Notes: a model not told the origin generated them from the sequence alone. Shown: positions 40,401 through 48,942, numbered from the stretch's first letter. The stretch: 64,000 bases of DNA from Tieghemiomyces parasiticus (GCA_027575765.1 JANBPT010000014.1:62001-126000); one strand, 5' to 3'. Program-made: numbers and translations.

Positions 40401-40748
40401 ACCTACCCCGACGTAAATCTTACCGGCGAGGGCCTTACGCCGGGAACCATGACGGAGATTGGGGACAATGACGATCCCCTGGTGGTAGCGACGGAGGCCC
40501 GGAGCCTTCACAATCCGTCCACCGACCCTTATCAGGTGGAACTCATACCCGGCGAAGAGGCCTACGCAGGTGCCGTCCCGCGACCACCCACCAGCCAACG
40601 ATCCACACGGTCCCGACCAGTCTCCCTGGCGGACCCACCGCCCCATTCGTCATCCTCTCGGGCCTCGGGTGAACGCCGCCGCCGCCGCCGCGAGGAGGAG
40701 AAGGCCCGGCTACTCTTTGGCAGTCACTACCCGGCGGGCAAGCGCTGA
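28500..40748 (+). CDS. FMP27: FMP27/BLTP2-type bridge-like lipid transfer protein, 4,082 aa, single exon
   Basis: A giant membrane-anchored protein expected to form a hydrophobic groove that conducts lipids between membranes at contact sites. The first ~28 residues are a transmembrane anchor (YLVLLGVFLALVAGAGYLVV), followed by beta-rich RBG-type sequence (IRVEKVRFLSLRNLSLSLP). Conserved C-terminal blocks place it with Fmp27/Hobbit/BLTP2: LLYSPRTVYFKQ (near residue 2,880), a coiled coil at about 2,937-3,000, FFKVNSVYVEFLNPQVNAAL (near 3,262) and FTLPTFEYHNETWSWLEL (near 3,830). It is much longer than yeast Fmp27 (about 2,630 aa) or human BLTP2 (about 2,235). The excess is mostly low-complexity linkers, for example an acidic stretch at about 1,190-1,220 and a Gly/Ser/Arg/His tract at about 3,707-3,777. 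The frame is uninterrupted for 12.2 kb. The ATG at 28500 directly precedes the anchor. The gene converges on VPS45, 368 bp away. Family certainty is high; the lipid-transfer role comes from homologs. Confidence 0.92.
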   Translation: MPPYLVLLGVFLALVAGAGYLVVAHLIRSALSKYDIRVEKVRFLSLRNLSLSLPKTTRRDPGVPLVHITVARVGLRFHRWRRPFGLSYVKPLEFFLSGVTVKIFRPPIPRPRKSQTDSNRRRSHPCRQHDPPLATDASAPSFPESLLAGLFSVSKNNVLVRFVRSIAENVCLTLAEAEVIVDDQVQVALGRAMLYSSVFDLGDPDEQRRQQRLFPLPLSALDTFRDPEAAHALRYVTTLSLSELDAALVPHKAHKRRSIVAQFRDSGTLTVAADIGFDPRIRVQNVQWDTQFETLDLFLRPAIHALYKLHRPMPAPDGPGHAAPPPLPDLGTLLRMPVATLRALHRPLAQWVPRQLDVAASLRQLNVYFTFPTDAKGYSSSSENPSTRERAAHSGTLRFSLKALHLAAQVPEVTAAGIRGTVDVRFKVAALAQLGPGRGPSVGRDRRLFGVQAVHLHADLEVTATPHATEVIYEGAPHRYRYAAHVKSRLVITSPFVDVGVDDVALWESFVAHVRQTRYTAARTTGIRVAPASPVPWTAAAASTDTHPLPTPGAPPNLMVDFVIPTLALDVFVHHPSVVLRVPGDSPAEARPSQPATTHSASPRWATTDKVPAGIRPERPAQNGRPASGGALLALDTSEISFIIRVHRKSPARLRIPLPLPVAVVLLSASSRVKFEPLHLRLGSDREARADLPPLVLVEGAVVELRTLLNVDTLCRSVLPAGPVNLSSQPIVCYQIDAPVRIGRLRVHLPQPAQYWIAVVLPRLETARERVRLLTRSRVGTFPFARDFGSPFPAVPSLPPAPPRFTLYDIKTSVTLPTLHVEVTVSDHALPLPYRHRQEQCAVHNVVLRGRDLRANFSVAAPAPTSPPSRPISPSNSHPDHDLSFMDDLSDLGSTSFAPQDETSPRNSSARRPWSPKASAFSSMHPMPVPGLREWYTEGSVQSVRMYLVSLPLLSASPPPSPRHLVNPAVDKPRPLAKPERVLERVLLIENARFSARTDTTDSSPERSPTAVNVDFDTLHVEYSMSRAYVVALLWARLCQMEHLVRAEWLPNPAPNADPPASPRTASFGGGFRRLERSSSPVAHPFSSTATHGCNPSIQFSRPAGTGEAAPSARLARPARHAVTVSGALVSLAVWLPLGCNEYQEDVLADEVYRDVASKGLHRVRLIATQCLALVSHRRKDRHRRSRRPSLDSSDEGEAGSDAERPDEVDSDEEEEERFDPAAVHSYEQELLASDRDGVPPTTVPPVRHKAGDWLVTCQSLRLVGRQDTFADTFEDGVHHNPAHASQHHGGDQAIMDDPDLTTGARVVAVDQDLETAAEAAWSEFNLARLRESIEEEPLVTFADLSIRSIPPQLLVSPQAPASPAPARPIPTLRPTRSRPMATASTGTDVRWNLSQFPTEALRSPVAFANALNETLLRSPGASATSTAAPVNPEANGVGESDQAAESEGESGVYDDARAGGDDNDDDLSADHVLESDSDGTVSPADDGLVVARLGLELRADELHFRLPHDYQISFVIDNVNNLVKSTRNLLHYARCRLAGSLRRDSFDTATTDPRFASVAAAVVYSLTTPQPDSVHPAAALRPRHESSHLPGSFPIAGESTRRRVQSLHTLANAPPEVSERDWYLTWPRAVRRPKRLPYIDVMVRHTTFTVDDDPFETALGRIYRLGLSEQQARLVREAAFEKTAAKLQADSDPGHDGEPRPAHSRTVTGNVDVDAARERLEQYNATNWIRVVRAGMVFPRDEVPTNGGIDGRPPRPRSNAANRSDRGIGVDRRHPSQPPSCEDSGARSATSQSISSLSLSPTPTSTSEPSPQLPTLPAGLPGPQAKVQAVGGHVHKYSSGRWLHPRIPLTRFTIRHFGVTLAPPPHIRNMRDAALFIRHTDGCTPLGYLYDILVPIRLHLRLGDTRMTLRDYPLPLFHIPDMTELLAATLATTTDSQPHGGSRDRGVASGGRRPLVSILNNKRSQLATQGRLQKERYLKTRFGPTPGSPTPPGSTSSDHGQPSPDPAQPDPLETSGCAWEVKGDLVVAEALSGEESVRVIWVPVVTEGLRAPAFQSVPPRRSLLDNTPGPAPATPNVGYIRVHRTVPPPKFFAKLNIRIHTAPRHLPAASGSRSPPPATTDTLVRPPVQLIWDQSIQPCLTTFSQRLENLTSASIDPSPTLAWWDKLRMLLHGSMRLRFVENLDTTMPDLGRSPRSRPRRVSRNPLAGPGEFWFLMRGSRDPYNTIGENVGFLTIWRGDIQIHIGASPSGGGRPRARSTRSPPLSPTGSGVPLAPHLSRPDQDGSFASRATDDNDPDTGEHSACPRLTPTEPRRTRSISTLIANHDMIVHDVVSILSREFIFAVPILNKSAEIAEIVTTAVNSQGRPASHGAAVSPDPNQAPPSSSSSSTTTAGNGGPPPRVRFAFLPSYRLTKRQQQAARPSTAHADPPLPGSAVVNGLLGYAESIHRLPIIRFEKKLLHLGDGVKFTLGLGCGVNLDVLSNLDAYGSWLFSATPWLSSRFRPQGGLLQHDLHAEATTLPSARDFGVRTTPTNPGPARAVCRHRTHPVRHYEIIMRVPKFAQTPFGQAEYDSFLGFRSDHVHMSMGLRCPFAEADSAPPVAAPLTAKNFIGLSSNTVHRIMAFTPLFASKMLLPIRRGQLFPDVSVKDMKFAKFLKSVKCRLDVRGLDLGYCQHLETSEPDLAAFREPGADAVAPHLADALLVTGQVMEMKGQVGAMDLHLLAVQQSRVLTVDAEHGTVYAPATDTAAHTGHDQTGDRLTAAGGSITTKGEGPGAPHQVIARQWVIDDCHLEVDKIDVRMVMADFHLFSQSLLTDGRIRTVGHNGLHVLPRDLERLPAADRAFVDRATWQDLGETDLDEAVVSRLRVEPLLYSPRTVYFKQAHRRRDDDPHYHAIPLYRNTDPGQRAVHSTAAYRRDSRLIQVALLTARLHRVRTEIGVQRELAAEMEDQLLNADPATELVVRQTLDRARFTLAELETKRRTIERTVNKLQRERQAHEGEEDPTAHAGDEEDSFGATFHHRFLVHSAYGIWNTAVRDILLQFLYVEETARAFRYFMSMAATKVVRELVAVSAAAYVDDRAAGASSEALVAGGDGDGQPGSPAVDGPPPGDDEPVATINWEEDEAGTGPFARTSAPRPPRPPSISQARFRQLVNPRKPRRQAMVLSRATTEDYIEYLLDGPKDAAPEPAATAAVAEEDPSNHHHLPFHRARRGLSRLRHTLRRDEDGDDAKAPRPATHGTEEDPTEDSDRDPGLLDDLREFFKVNSVYVEFLNPQVNAALTYDSEDAVVLAAERIQLKMLSLYDQEMAEKDVTNPQDDSEHLIKSRSLFGFQNFQVFAVQRKHFKHRAQFFADTHYGARDRYLWPVWVPMELLMDEETDDRSLQVLEPLVAKTSGLLIYDKANSVRIQTHSADPHLDDRANAVGLHFPGLRITADSRQYACLFAIINDLLVYSVPIKKRHSDQLNTLTLAADITDFTGALANVQFMQASVRKLKELLAGQTVPTSTFAPLNDVRGFRANQREYLAFKEKLRLTMEVITNVQKQRQSRRLREASRGVRVVSRRTQLRIDRVLLSMRLDADAPLCDCHIDGLGFLASAHTDQSVSYALDLDRVIILNRLPEPLFPELLAPFTGEVAGPVDFRRHKMISLRWSALAPVGGITVVEHFELDLFPLRVQVTHEVGKKIMQYFFPEKDKEARDAGSASGTGRTATGSSAADDRASGHTRGGGGGGSTSSRPRSTHSQHSRDSHSRRSHSGRTTGSTHSGGGGTTVAGGHGSTAPDDKSVLEMKSRASRNKTFVYLKVPGARHCVSYHGPKGKNLEDLHGFVFTLPTFEYHNETWSWLELVTQVKKDVIRVALAHTGSLVREKIRQIRGGRLQPAPYAESLADSGRPSSLSSGSGPSRRQSDVRDPGRELYTSPPKGPAAYAGSIMGKTRRVNPLAAVSKFARKLSKTHHAMAHADDDSDGEETYPDVNLTGEGLTPGTMTEIGDNDDPLVVATEARSLHNPSTDPYQVELIPGEEAYAGAVPRPPTSQRSTRSRPVSLADPPPHSSSSRASGERRRRRREEEKARLLFGSHYPAGKR

Positions 40749-41116
40749 AGTACTCGATACCGGTCTTTGCCTCTAAAGTTAAACCTCGCTACCAAGCATC
40801 CCTTCGTTTTTACTTTACTTTGCTTCACCTGCCCATATCCTTCTCGAGCTCCGATGCCATTGCCCCCCCTTTTTTTCTCCGTACCCTATAAACTGACATT
40901 GGCTAACCTTGGCAAAAAAAAAACCCGCTACGTCCGCAGGGTGGATAACTCTCCCTAATCAGGAATCAAGCTGGGGACTGTTCTATTGGATGGGCGGTTA
41001 CAAACGGGTACAATAATTGAATAGAGCATTATGGACGTCAATTGTATACTCGAAGGAACCAGGCGAGATTATCCGCCCTCAGCCCCCACCCTCCCTCCAC
41101 CATACTCGGTAGCCGG
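40749..41116. other. Convergent intergenic region FMP27 / VPS45
   Basis: A 368-bp spacer between two gene 3' ends, with T-rich and A-rich runs (near 40868 and 40914) that probably serve 3' end formation on either strand. No gene is seen. Confidence 0.5.
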
Positions 41117-43124
41117 CTAATTTAGGGAGGCCATGGGTTGCGAGGCAAACGCGTACACGAGCTCTTCGACAAAGCTCTCGGCGTTGTGTATGATCGTTCC
41201 GCCTAACAGGTAGCGTGTACCGGTCTGTGAGGCATTGAGCTGGGCCACCAATCGGGACTCCGCGTAGGTGGCCCCGCCGACCATGAAGATGATGACCTCG
41301 CGGGGCCGGGGACCCTCCCGGGCCATGGCGGGTTCCACGAACGGGTACTCCTGGTCGCTGCGGGGTTTGGATTTGGCTAAGCTGTCGAGGATCTCGCCCA
41401 GATGTGGGGTATGCTGCGTATACACGTTCTCGACCCCCTGAAGCCCGCGGATCACATGCCGGCCGCGCGACAAGAGATCGCGGTTCTGGAACAGGTCACC
41501 CTGACGCTGGGCGTTACCTGCGTACCGTAGAAGGTTCGGTACCACGCGGGCAATGCGGCCGTCGACGCCGGCCTTGACGAGGGTCGCGGTGAGTTCCTCG
41601 GTGGCATTGTTCGGGTAGAGCTCATAGCGGAGGGCGTAGAGGCACACCAGGCGTAGTTTGCCGAGGTTGGTGATTTTCGGGTTAAGTAGCATATCCCGGA
41701 GGTTCTGGAGGTCCGTGGCGTGGGCCTCGTTACACGCCAGGCTCTGTTCGAGCTCGCTCTGCGCGAGGAGTGCCTGCTGCTCCACCCGTCGGCTAAGCTC
41801 GCCCACCACCGTCACGTGTTTGGTAACGTTGCCCGAAAGCTTGCGGAACTCGGGGTAGTTCTCGACGAAGCGTTTCATGTCCGCGATGGAATCGATCTTG
41901 ACCGTCGACTGCGTCTGACGCTGGTATTCTTCCACGTAGCGCTTGATGGACTCGCCCAGGTCGCCGAAATTGAGGTAAAGACTTTTACGGTAGAATGTGT
42001 CCTGGTCTACCGCTAGAACCACCTCGGTCAGGTCCTTGCGTACGTCCGGGACCCCCGTCAGGTCCACCCGCCCATTGTCGATCCCTAGCAGCTCATGGAC
42101 CATGGCCTGGTAGGTCCACTGGTTGAGGAGGGGGGTCACCGGGTCGTTCCGCCGGTCTAAAATAAGCAGAGTCGGTGGTGGGTCGGCCTGCCGAGCGTTG
42201 AACAGCGTACTCTCGGTCTGGAGAAAGTGCTGTGGGTTGGGAAGGAGAGAGATGATTGAAATTGGGAGGTGGGGTTTGGTTGACAAAAAAAGGTGCAGGT
42301 TAGCTATGGGTCCTGATCGCTAACCTGCTGCCTGCCACTGCCAAAGGGAGGCGACGGTGATGGTCCGAGGCCGTCATTCCTACGGCTTAGCCGGCTTACA
42401 TTAATTTCTTTTCCTAGCTTCTTGGTCATAGGGCTGTTGGCCTGGAACCGTACGATGGGCCGCCGCTTAAGAGATAGAAGGACAGACGTGACGCCCTGCA
42501 CGGCGCGGGTGAGGGCGGCAGGGTTCCACGTGTGGATATTCTCGCCATAGAGCGGGTACGTTTGTGGCCGCATGTTGAGGCTAAACAAGCCCTGATCGAC
42601 GGCCAGGTAGTCGGCGTAGAATTCTTGGACCTCACGAACCAACTCGTGTTCGTCAGCCTCGGCCAGCTGCTCAATGACGGACTTTTTGAGTACGTGACTG
42701 AAAAAAAGGTAGTATTCTCGGTACTTGGGGTTGCGCAACTCGTCCACTAGCCGCCCGATGGAGGCTTCGGTGGGCCGCAAGTAGCAGAGACACTTGAGGT
42801 GCATCATCACGTCCCGCTGCTCATGTTCTAGTCGGTCCACCAGGAAGGTCTCCTTGGCTAGTAGGCTCGACTGGGTAATAGCCGCCGAGGTGATGGAGGT
42901 CTGCGGAGGGATTGGTCCATGGGTGAGGCAGCGGTAAGGGTATTCAGCGTGGCGGTCAGTCGGGCAACGGTGGCAGATGGGATGGCACGATAGGCAGGCC
43001 AGTCGGTGAAGACGTGAAACTCTTCAAGACTTACAGTCTCCTTGTCCATCAAAAGGACTTTCATGCCGGACACATCGGTGACCATTTTGTTCAGGTACAC
43101 CTGAACAGCCTGAATGACGTCCAT
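41117..43124 (-). CDS. VPS45: Vps45, Sec1/Munc18-family SNARE regulator
   Basis: A 563-aa cytosolic SM protein that binds the Tlg2/syntaxin-16 type SNARE and supports fusion at the trans-Golgi/endosome. Three exons: 43035-43124, 42400-42900 and 41117-42217. Introns are 134 and 182 bp, both phase 0, with GTAAGT and GTAAGC donors and CCGCAG and CTCCAG acceptors. The spliced N terminus MDVIQAVQVYLNKMVTDVSG then KVLLMDKET joins TSITSAAITQSSLLAKETF, exactly as in human and yeast Vps45. Other hallmarks are LKCLCYLRPTEAS, LADEHELV-type AEADEHELVREVQEFYADY, LLNQWTYQAMVHELLG (about 226-241), SIADMKRFVENYPEF, SKHVTVVGELSR-like KHVTVVGELSRRVE, GVENVYTQHTPHL and IIFMVGGATYAES. Length matches the family (human 570). 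It is convergent with the FMP27-type gene. No odd features in the reading frame. Confidence 0.95.
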
Positions 43125-46100
43125 GGCGGTACCGAGTAGGGACAGATGCGGAGACGATTGCTACAGAAGGTTAGGGCGGGTGATGGGCAGCGAAGGGCGG
43201 CGTTACTGGAGCGAGGCTGAGGAAGGGATGCCAATGCAAGGCGGAAAGCATGCCATGAGCGGGGACTGCCACACAAGGACGGCGTGGCTTCGGGATGAGC
43301 TACACCGCCAATCCCACCCTTCCACCCCTAGTCAGCGGGAATGGATGCGCCCATTCTTGTCCTACTAGGCTGGCCTTGCCACACCGGCGGTTCTGAACGT
43401 TAAGACAGGGACGAGAAGGCTAGCCACCAATCATCCCGTGTCAATAATCCTTGTGCGCAGTCATGAGGTGGACTGTATATCTCCGCACCGTACGTTAGCC
43501 TTTTTTATTGACTTCAAGTAAAGCCAACCGAGGTATACTAGCTGAAAAGGTGGCTTACCATCCGACTGCGCCCATGCGTCATGTAGCCGATACGAGGGGC
43601 CCCTCTGGTAATGCGAGCGCTGCTTCATTTGGCCATATCGGTTACAACCGTTGTAGACAGCAAACACGCCCGAATACCCCGTTCCAGCACTGGCCTTGGG
43701 ACCTCACACAGTACCGCGGCTCCGCCACGACCTGAACCATCCAGTCGAGGAAATAGGACCAACGCCTATTGGCAGTAACTTCTCTCGAAAGGGATGGGGA
43801 TGACCAAACTCGACGACTAGGGGAAGGGGACATCGCAACCGGCAGTGACTTCCAGGGTACCCTACCTTGGGATGTCCATCGTTACGGTGGCCCTGGCGGC
43901 GGTGGCGGAGTCTCTGGCCTCCCGTCACGATGAAGGGGTGATGACCAGCCAGCCTTGCAAGCACCGCACGCACAGCTCCGACCACCTTCGTTGCGCCTCT
44001 CCCTGAACGGACGGAAAATGAAAAGTTCGAGTGGGGTCAGATGGACCAAACGGCATATCGCGGACAATTTCCGGCTGCTGCTGCTGACCAGCAGCTCTCC
44101 CTTGTAAGGTCGGGATCGAGATCATAGGCCTCATGCTGCTGCCCCCCCCCGCCTTCCTCTTGCGGATGGGGACTAGCATCCCACGCAAGCTGCCAACCCA
44201 GTAGGGGCTTGGCTTGACTTTTGTTTTGTCTGGTGGTCCAGTGGCCCCTTATCCAGGACTGCTCTGCTGACCGGCCTGCCGGATACAGGGTCGATGCGGG
44301 CCATCGCCTCACTCCTCACAGGCAAACACCTCTCAGTACGTTGGGTACGCCACCCATTCCTGGTGCCCATTATACGCGGCCCCGGCTAAAAATGGGTGCT
44401 GGATCAGCGTGGAGCAGGTGCGACACAGGACACGCTGGCACTCCAGAACCTGCACTGGCTGCCACGCCGTAGGCAATGCAAGCGTGCGGATGGCGGCCAA
44501 CATATCAGCATTGGGCTCGCTGCCACCACTGTCTTCAATGCAGGTGGGGGGCCCTTACTCCTCCCTCTCTCCATCTACTCCAAACTAAAGCCCACATTCA
44601 CATCGAGTCGGAGGGATCACCGCAGCGGAAAAAGGAAGTAACTGAACGCTCACTTGTATCTCTCTCCCCAACCGTTTTCTGTCGTGCTCTAATATATGCA
44701 AGCGGCGTTATTCTGAAGGATTTTCGGAGTCGAATCCAGTCCACTCTATGAATCCGGCAAAGCCGAAACACTGTCGGTAAAAAAATGTTTGAATGGAGTA
44801 GCCCACACCGCACCCCGTAGACGCATGTTAGCCTCCAGGACGCTACGAGAGCGATTGAATCTGAAGTGCTGGGGTGCAAAGCATGCAGCCCCCCCTTACT
44901 GATTGGCAGTATGTAGATGGTGCATTAACATTTCTGTTGGCTTTTTAAATATCCGCCATGTGGTTCCCAATTCGGGCCGAGGAGACGCCACGACTCCCAC
45001 TACATCTGGGAACATACACCGCAATGTAGGCGGCCCATGTCCGTTAATACCCATTCCCAGTCTACCGCCCCCCCCAATCGGGATTCCAGGCCCAGCGCCG
45101 TCCAGACCCCTCCCTGACGCCGCTATTCACCTTGGCTGTGGCAATTTTACCACGCCCCACCAAAGCTTCCCCCCTTCCCCATTACACACAATTAGCCCTT
45201 CTCGACTCACATCTTTACACAGTCTCACCCACCCACTCTCACAGTCGCCAACCCACGCGGGAGTGAGCCGGTCATCGTACTTTCCACTTTCTAACGAATC
45301 GGTCCTTTTTCATGTAAACATATAGAGTTGGCGGAGGGATGATTGGCAAGGTATTGGGCCGCATGCCTTGCCTCTGCCCAGCAGGTCTTTCAGTTCATTA
45401 GCCAACTACATCACCTTCCCGATGCCGGGTTCTTTCGCGACGCTCAGCCTACCTGTTCACTTGACAATTCCCTAGGCAAATAGCGTATAATTAAAACCAT
45501 GCATCATCCGACGAGAGATACACGCGCATCAAGTCACCACGATGCACCTGGATTTCGCTTCTCCTGAGTATATTAATATATGGCCATTCCGAGAGGGTCA
45601 GCGGTACACAAAGTGGGATTGCAAGCGACAGCATTACCGGTCACCTGCGCTGCCTTGGCCGCCCCTTCACGCCATTTGCTCTAGCAGCTCAATAGATAAT
45701 ACACTTTACGTTCGGCCGGGCTCATCAGAAAAGGTTACAAGCACAACGGTCACAGGCACAGTCGTCATCGCCACTTCCCACCTGTGTACAAAACCTCCTG
45801 CCCCCCGTCTTCTCTAACTTGGCATGGTGCTATTGTAAGAAAGGAAATGATGATGATTAGAGCTCTTTCCCCCTCCAAGGACTCGGCATGGATATCATTC
45901 GGCTGTTTTGCAGCGCTGGAAGGCTCTGCAATTAGTGAACCTGCAGCCCCTCCCTCGCTGAACCCACCAACCTTCCCCCCCTATTACGCCTGACTCTTGT
46001 TGCGCGTTTAACAGGGTACTGACATTGTACCCGCGGGTTTAGACGCCATACCTGCGGAAGGGTGGTGGATATTGATACTAATCAAAAATCACCTCAATTT

Positions 46101-47336
46101 CCACGCTAAGCTGTGTCTGGCTTACGTGTCATTAGGTATGGTCACCATGATAATCAGCTGGAGGCTAAGGCCCTCACCCATTAGCGCCTCCGATTACCAT
46201 CACCCTTCACCGTCCATACTTCCACATCGACCGACACGGTTGAAAAGTTGATTCCACCCGCCAGTCGTGATTGTTAATTAAGGGCCGCAACCCGTGGGGT
46301 TGGGGAAAGGGTGGCGATCAAGCCTGCCCGGGACTAATTTCCCAGCAAAAAAAAAGCTGAGTAGCGGAACGGCTGAGCAAAGAACGGCCAATAAAATAGC
46401 CATACCAAGGTATCGTCATGGCCCCAAAGACTGGAGTTCTACACGACAGCCCTTCACCTTCGCTCGATGTCCTGAAACGGTACTCCTCCACTCCCGAACG
46501 CCTCACCATCGCCTGACCACTCGGTGCTGCTTCTTACCTCCGCCGTAAAAGGGTTGTACAGAAACCCCACCACCTTGAATGTATTTTGATCCCTCCCCTC
46601 TTTCTCACTCTGGTTTTTTTTTGGTCTATTATATCCGCTGGTACTACTCCCTGACCCCCGCTATTATTCCCCGGCCTACACACACACCTCCTCCCACCTT
46701 ACTCACTTCGCTCGCCACTGGCTTGACCGCCTGACTCGCCGTTCCACCCGCCTGACTTGTCCGCCTCTTCTTCCTCCCTCCCACAATAATATCTAGACCG
46801 GGATTAGTGCGGCAGAGTCGAGCATAAATACCGCCTCCGTTGCCACCCCCATTCAACCCCTGTCTCTGCTTGTACTCGCAGTCTATCCCTTTCTTAAACA
46901 GTGGGATTCAGCTTGCCACGTTGCACAAATATTTACTTGTATACTCCATTCCAGACTCCATTGTTTGCTCCGTTCCCCTCTATTTCTTTTTTATCCACCA
47001 CCCCCAACCCTCGTTCACTCCGCGGTTTTCTGGCTGATCATCTACCAATGCCCGCACCGAAGCCCCTAATGACCGAGGTACGCTAGTTTGTTCATCAAGG
47101 TGACCTGCCCAGCGTTAATTCCAACCTCTGGACTCGTACCCAACGGATAGAAAAAAAGATGGCCAGCAGAGACTTATTATGTTGCCGAATATCCTGTCTT
47201 CCAATGTTTAACCATCATCACCATTGCTTCCAACACGTGGCATCCATTCCACACGCGCTTCCCTTCCTAGTCATTGGAGTATTTCACCCGGATCGCCCAG
47301 AGCCACACGCCGGGCCCGCTGAATAAACCGACTCCC
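43125..47336. other. 4.2-kb spacer upstream of VPS45 and of the unknown 372-aa gene
   Basis: This is the shared upstream region of two divergent genes. It contains a GCT run near 44082-44093, C-runs and a C/T-rich leader before 47337. Open segments with protein-like composition occur (minus 44333-44545 with LCRTCSTLIQHP; minus 44757-44880 with LEANMRLRGAVWATPFKHFF; plus 43958-44108), but they lie in different frames and strands and cannot be joined. No RNA gene was found. Confidence 0.4.
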
Positions 47337-48455
47337 ATGTCGTGTTCCCCCTCCGAAACGGAGGTCATCGTGCCCGCCGCCGATCACTGGCAGTTCAAGG
47401 CGCTCCTACCGGTGATTGCTCCCTTCTTAAGGGGCGTGTTCTATCGACACTACGTCGTGCGGAGTCTCGAGTTGAATGCAATCACGCCATTGGGTAACCT
47501 GTACCGGTTCAAGAATGCCAAGGCCGGCACGCGGTACCCACGGCCTGAAGTATCTCCAACCCAGGATACCGCGGCTGCCAATGGCTCGGACGAGGACCCT
47601 ATGCTCTACACCGATACGACAGTGATCGATACGGCCGATGCCGGCCAGTATGCCAGTCGGTTCAGCTTTACGCCGGCGCGGGAGGAAGCCAGCCGGACAA
47701 TCCGCGACTTTGTGCCCGAATTACGCCGCATTCACGCGGCGGCTGAACCCCTACCACTCGACACGGGCGACCACTGTCAACTAGCGCAGAAAGATTCAGT
47801 GGCCTATGCCATCGCCACGGGTAACGCGGCGTTCTTGGCTGCCCTTACCTACTACTTCGCTTCCGACCCGTTCCTTGCTGCCTTCCAAACGGGGAATGCC
47901 GCGGAACAGATTGTGCCCCGACCCCACCTAGACTTCCTACGATTCCTGAACGAGTTGAATACTGGCGGGTTGAAGGCTCAATCCAAGCTTTCCAATGGAT
48001 CGGTGGACGACTGGCCCTACGTCGACCAGATGGCCTCGGTGCTCATTATCACCGTGGTTTTGGGACTCGCCGGTTTGGGCCACCTCACGGCCCTCCGCGA
48101 GTATCTCGCATTGCTACGTAGCCACCACTGCCACCATCACCGACCGTCGGCCGCAGGCACCCAGCGGTATAGCGTACTGGCTGACACCCGCCTCCGCCCC
48201 ATCATCTTGATCGCCGCTGCCCAGGCCGACCAGCCCGCGGTTAGCGCGGCCTACGTTGCCGAAATGACCTATCTTGAGCTGTGCCAGGTCGTCACCTCGC
48301 TTCAGCGTCTGGGGTGGGACGACGCCTGCCAGCGTGTTCCGCAACTCCTGGGTAAGCCGTGGGAGCTGCAGCGGTCCCAATACTTTTTAAATGATCGGTT
48401 GGTCTACTTTTACCGTGACTACCAACTATCGTACCTCCACTACCGTCCTATGTAA
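47337..48455 (+). CDS. Unrecognised 372-aa protein
   Basis: A single-exon frame starting at ATG 47337 (MSCSPSETEVIVPAADHW); the frame is open a further 63 bp upstream but without ATG. Third positions are GC-rich as in neighbouring real genes. The sequence is mainly helical and hydrophobic-patterned: FKALLPVIAPFLRGVFYRHY near residue 18, AYAIATGNAAFLAALTYYFA near 165, and QMASVLIITVVLGLAGLGHL near 230. The last segment is hydrophobic enough to be a buried or membrane helix. The C terminus is aromatic (LNDRLVYFYRDYQLSYLHY). The 'position-dependent loss and gain of helices' look resembles ankyrin-like or TPR-like alpha solenoids in spirit, but I see no actual repeat consensus and name no family. 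It is followed by a short spacer and upstream of an orphan exon-like segment at 48872-48942. Confidence 0.75.
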   Translation: MSCSPSETEVIVPAADHWQFKALLPVIAPFLRGVFYRHYVVRSLELNAITPLGNLYRFKNAKAGTRYPRPEVSPTQDTAAANGSDEDPMLYTDTTVIDTADAGQYASRFSFTPAREEASRTIRDFVPELRRIHAAAEPLPLDTGDHCQLAQKDSVAYAIATGNAAFLAALTYYFASDPFLAAFQTGNAAEQIVPRPHLDFLRFLNELNTGGLKAQSKLSNGSVDDWPYVDQMASVLIITVVLGLAGLGHLTALREYLALLRSHHCHHHRPSAAGTQRYSVLADTRLRPIILIAAAQADQPAVSAAYVAEMTYLELCQVVTSLQRLGWDDACQRVPQLLGKPWELQRSQYFLNDRLVYFYRDYQLSYLHYRPM

Positions 48456-48871
48456 TTTGTTTTTAGGGGAACCTGATCGTATCTTCCTCTGGACTGGTGG
48501 AAGCTGATTAAGTCACTCCCCCCTTTCGACTCTAATCGTGCCTATTACTCCACGTCCGAGTCTTCCCTGTTACTATAATAATTATATCTCTATACGCTCT
48601 TTTACATAAATCGTTCTTATGGCTTCTCCTTTTGGACCGTGGACACAGTTATTAAGTATACCTAGGATGCCAATCGAGTCAACCGGTTCCATGGATAGCA
48701 GATGGGTTGTGTATACCATGATGAGAGTAGCACTGCTCATCTGTGCTATCAACCTGAATAATGCGAATAGTACGGTCTGCCAACCACGTAATGTCCTTCT
48801 TCTTAAGGGGTATCCCCAGTGCTCACGCCATGACAAAGTGTCGTGTCAGTACTAGTCGCTAATTTCCCTAG

Positions 48872-48942
48872 GGTGTTGGGCAAACTCTCTATGAGACGGA
48901 AGCGACATTGCAGTCCGCCCTTCAGCACTTGCGTGGTTTGCT
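48872..48942 (+). CDS. Orphan internal exon candidate, 71 nt
   Basis: The segment sits between a TTTCCCTAG acceptor and a GTAAGTATG donor. Between them one frame reads GVGQTLYETEATLQSALQ then HLRGLL, which is protein-like and helical. I could not identify the flanking exons; an ATG frame at 48619-48855 (MASPFGPWTQLLS...) may supply a first exon. It may be part of a small spliced gene or a gene remnant. Confidence 0.3.

Noticed and set aside
28656..40646. Many 60-260 codon frames overlapping the FMP27-type gene on both strands
   Set aside because: They are shadows of a GC-rich coding region; none shows an independent start, splice pattern or family match.
44720..44745. GGATTCGACTCC motif on the minus strand resembling a tRNA T loop
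   Set aside because: The T stem is mismatched and other arms are absent.
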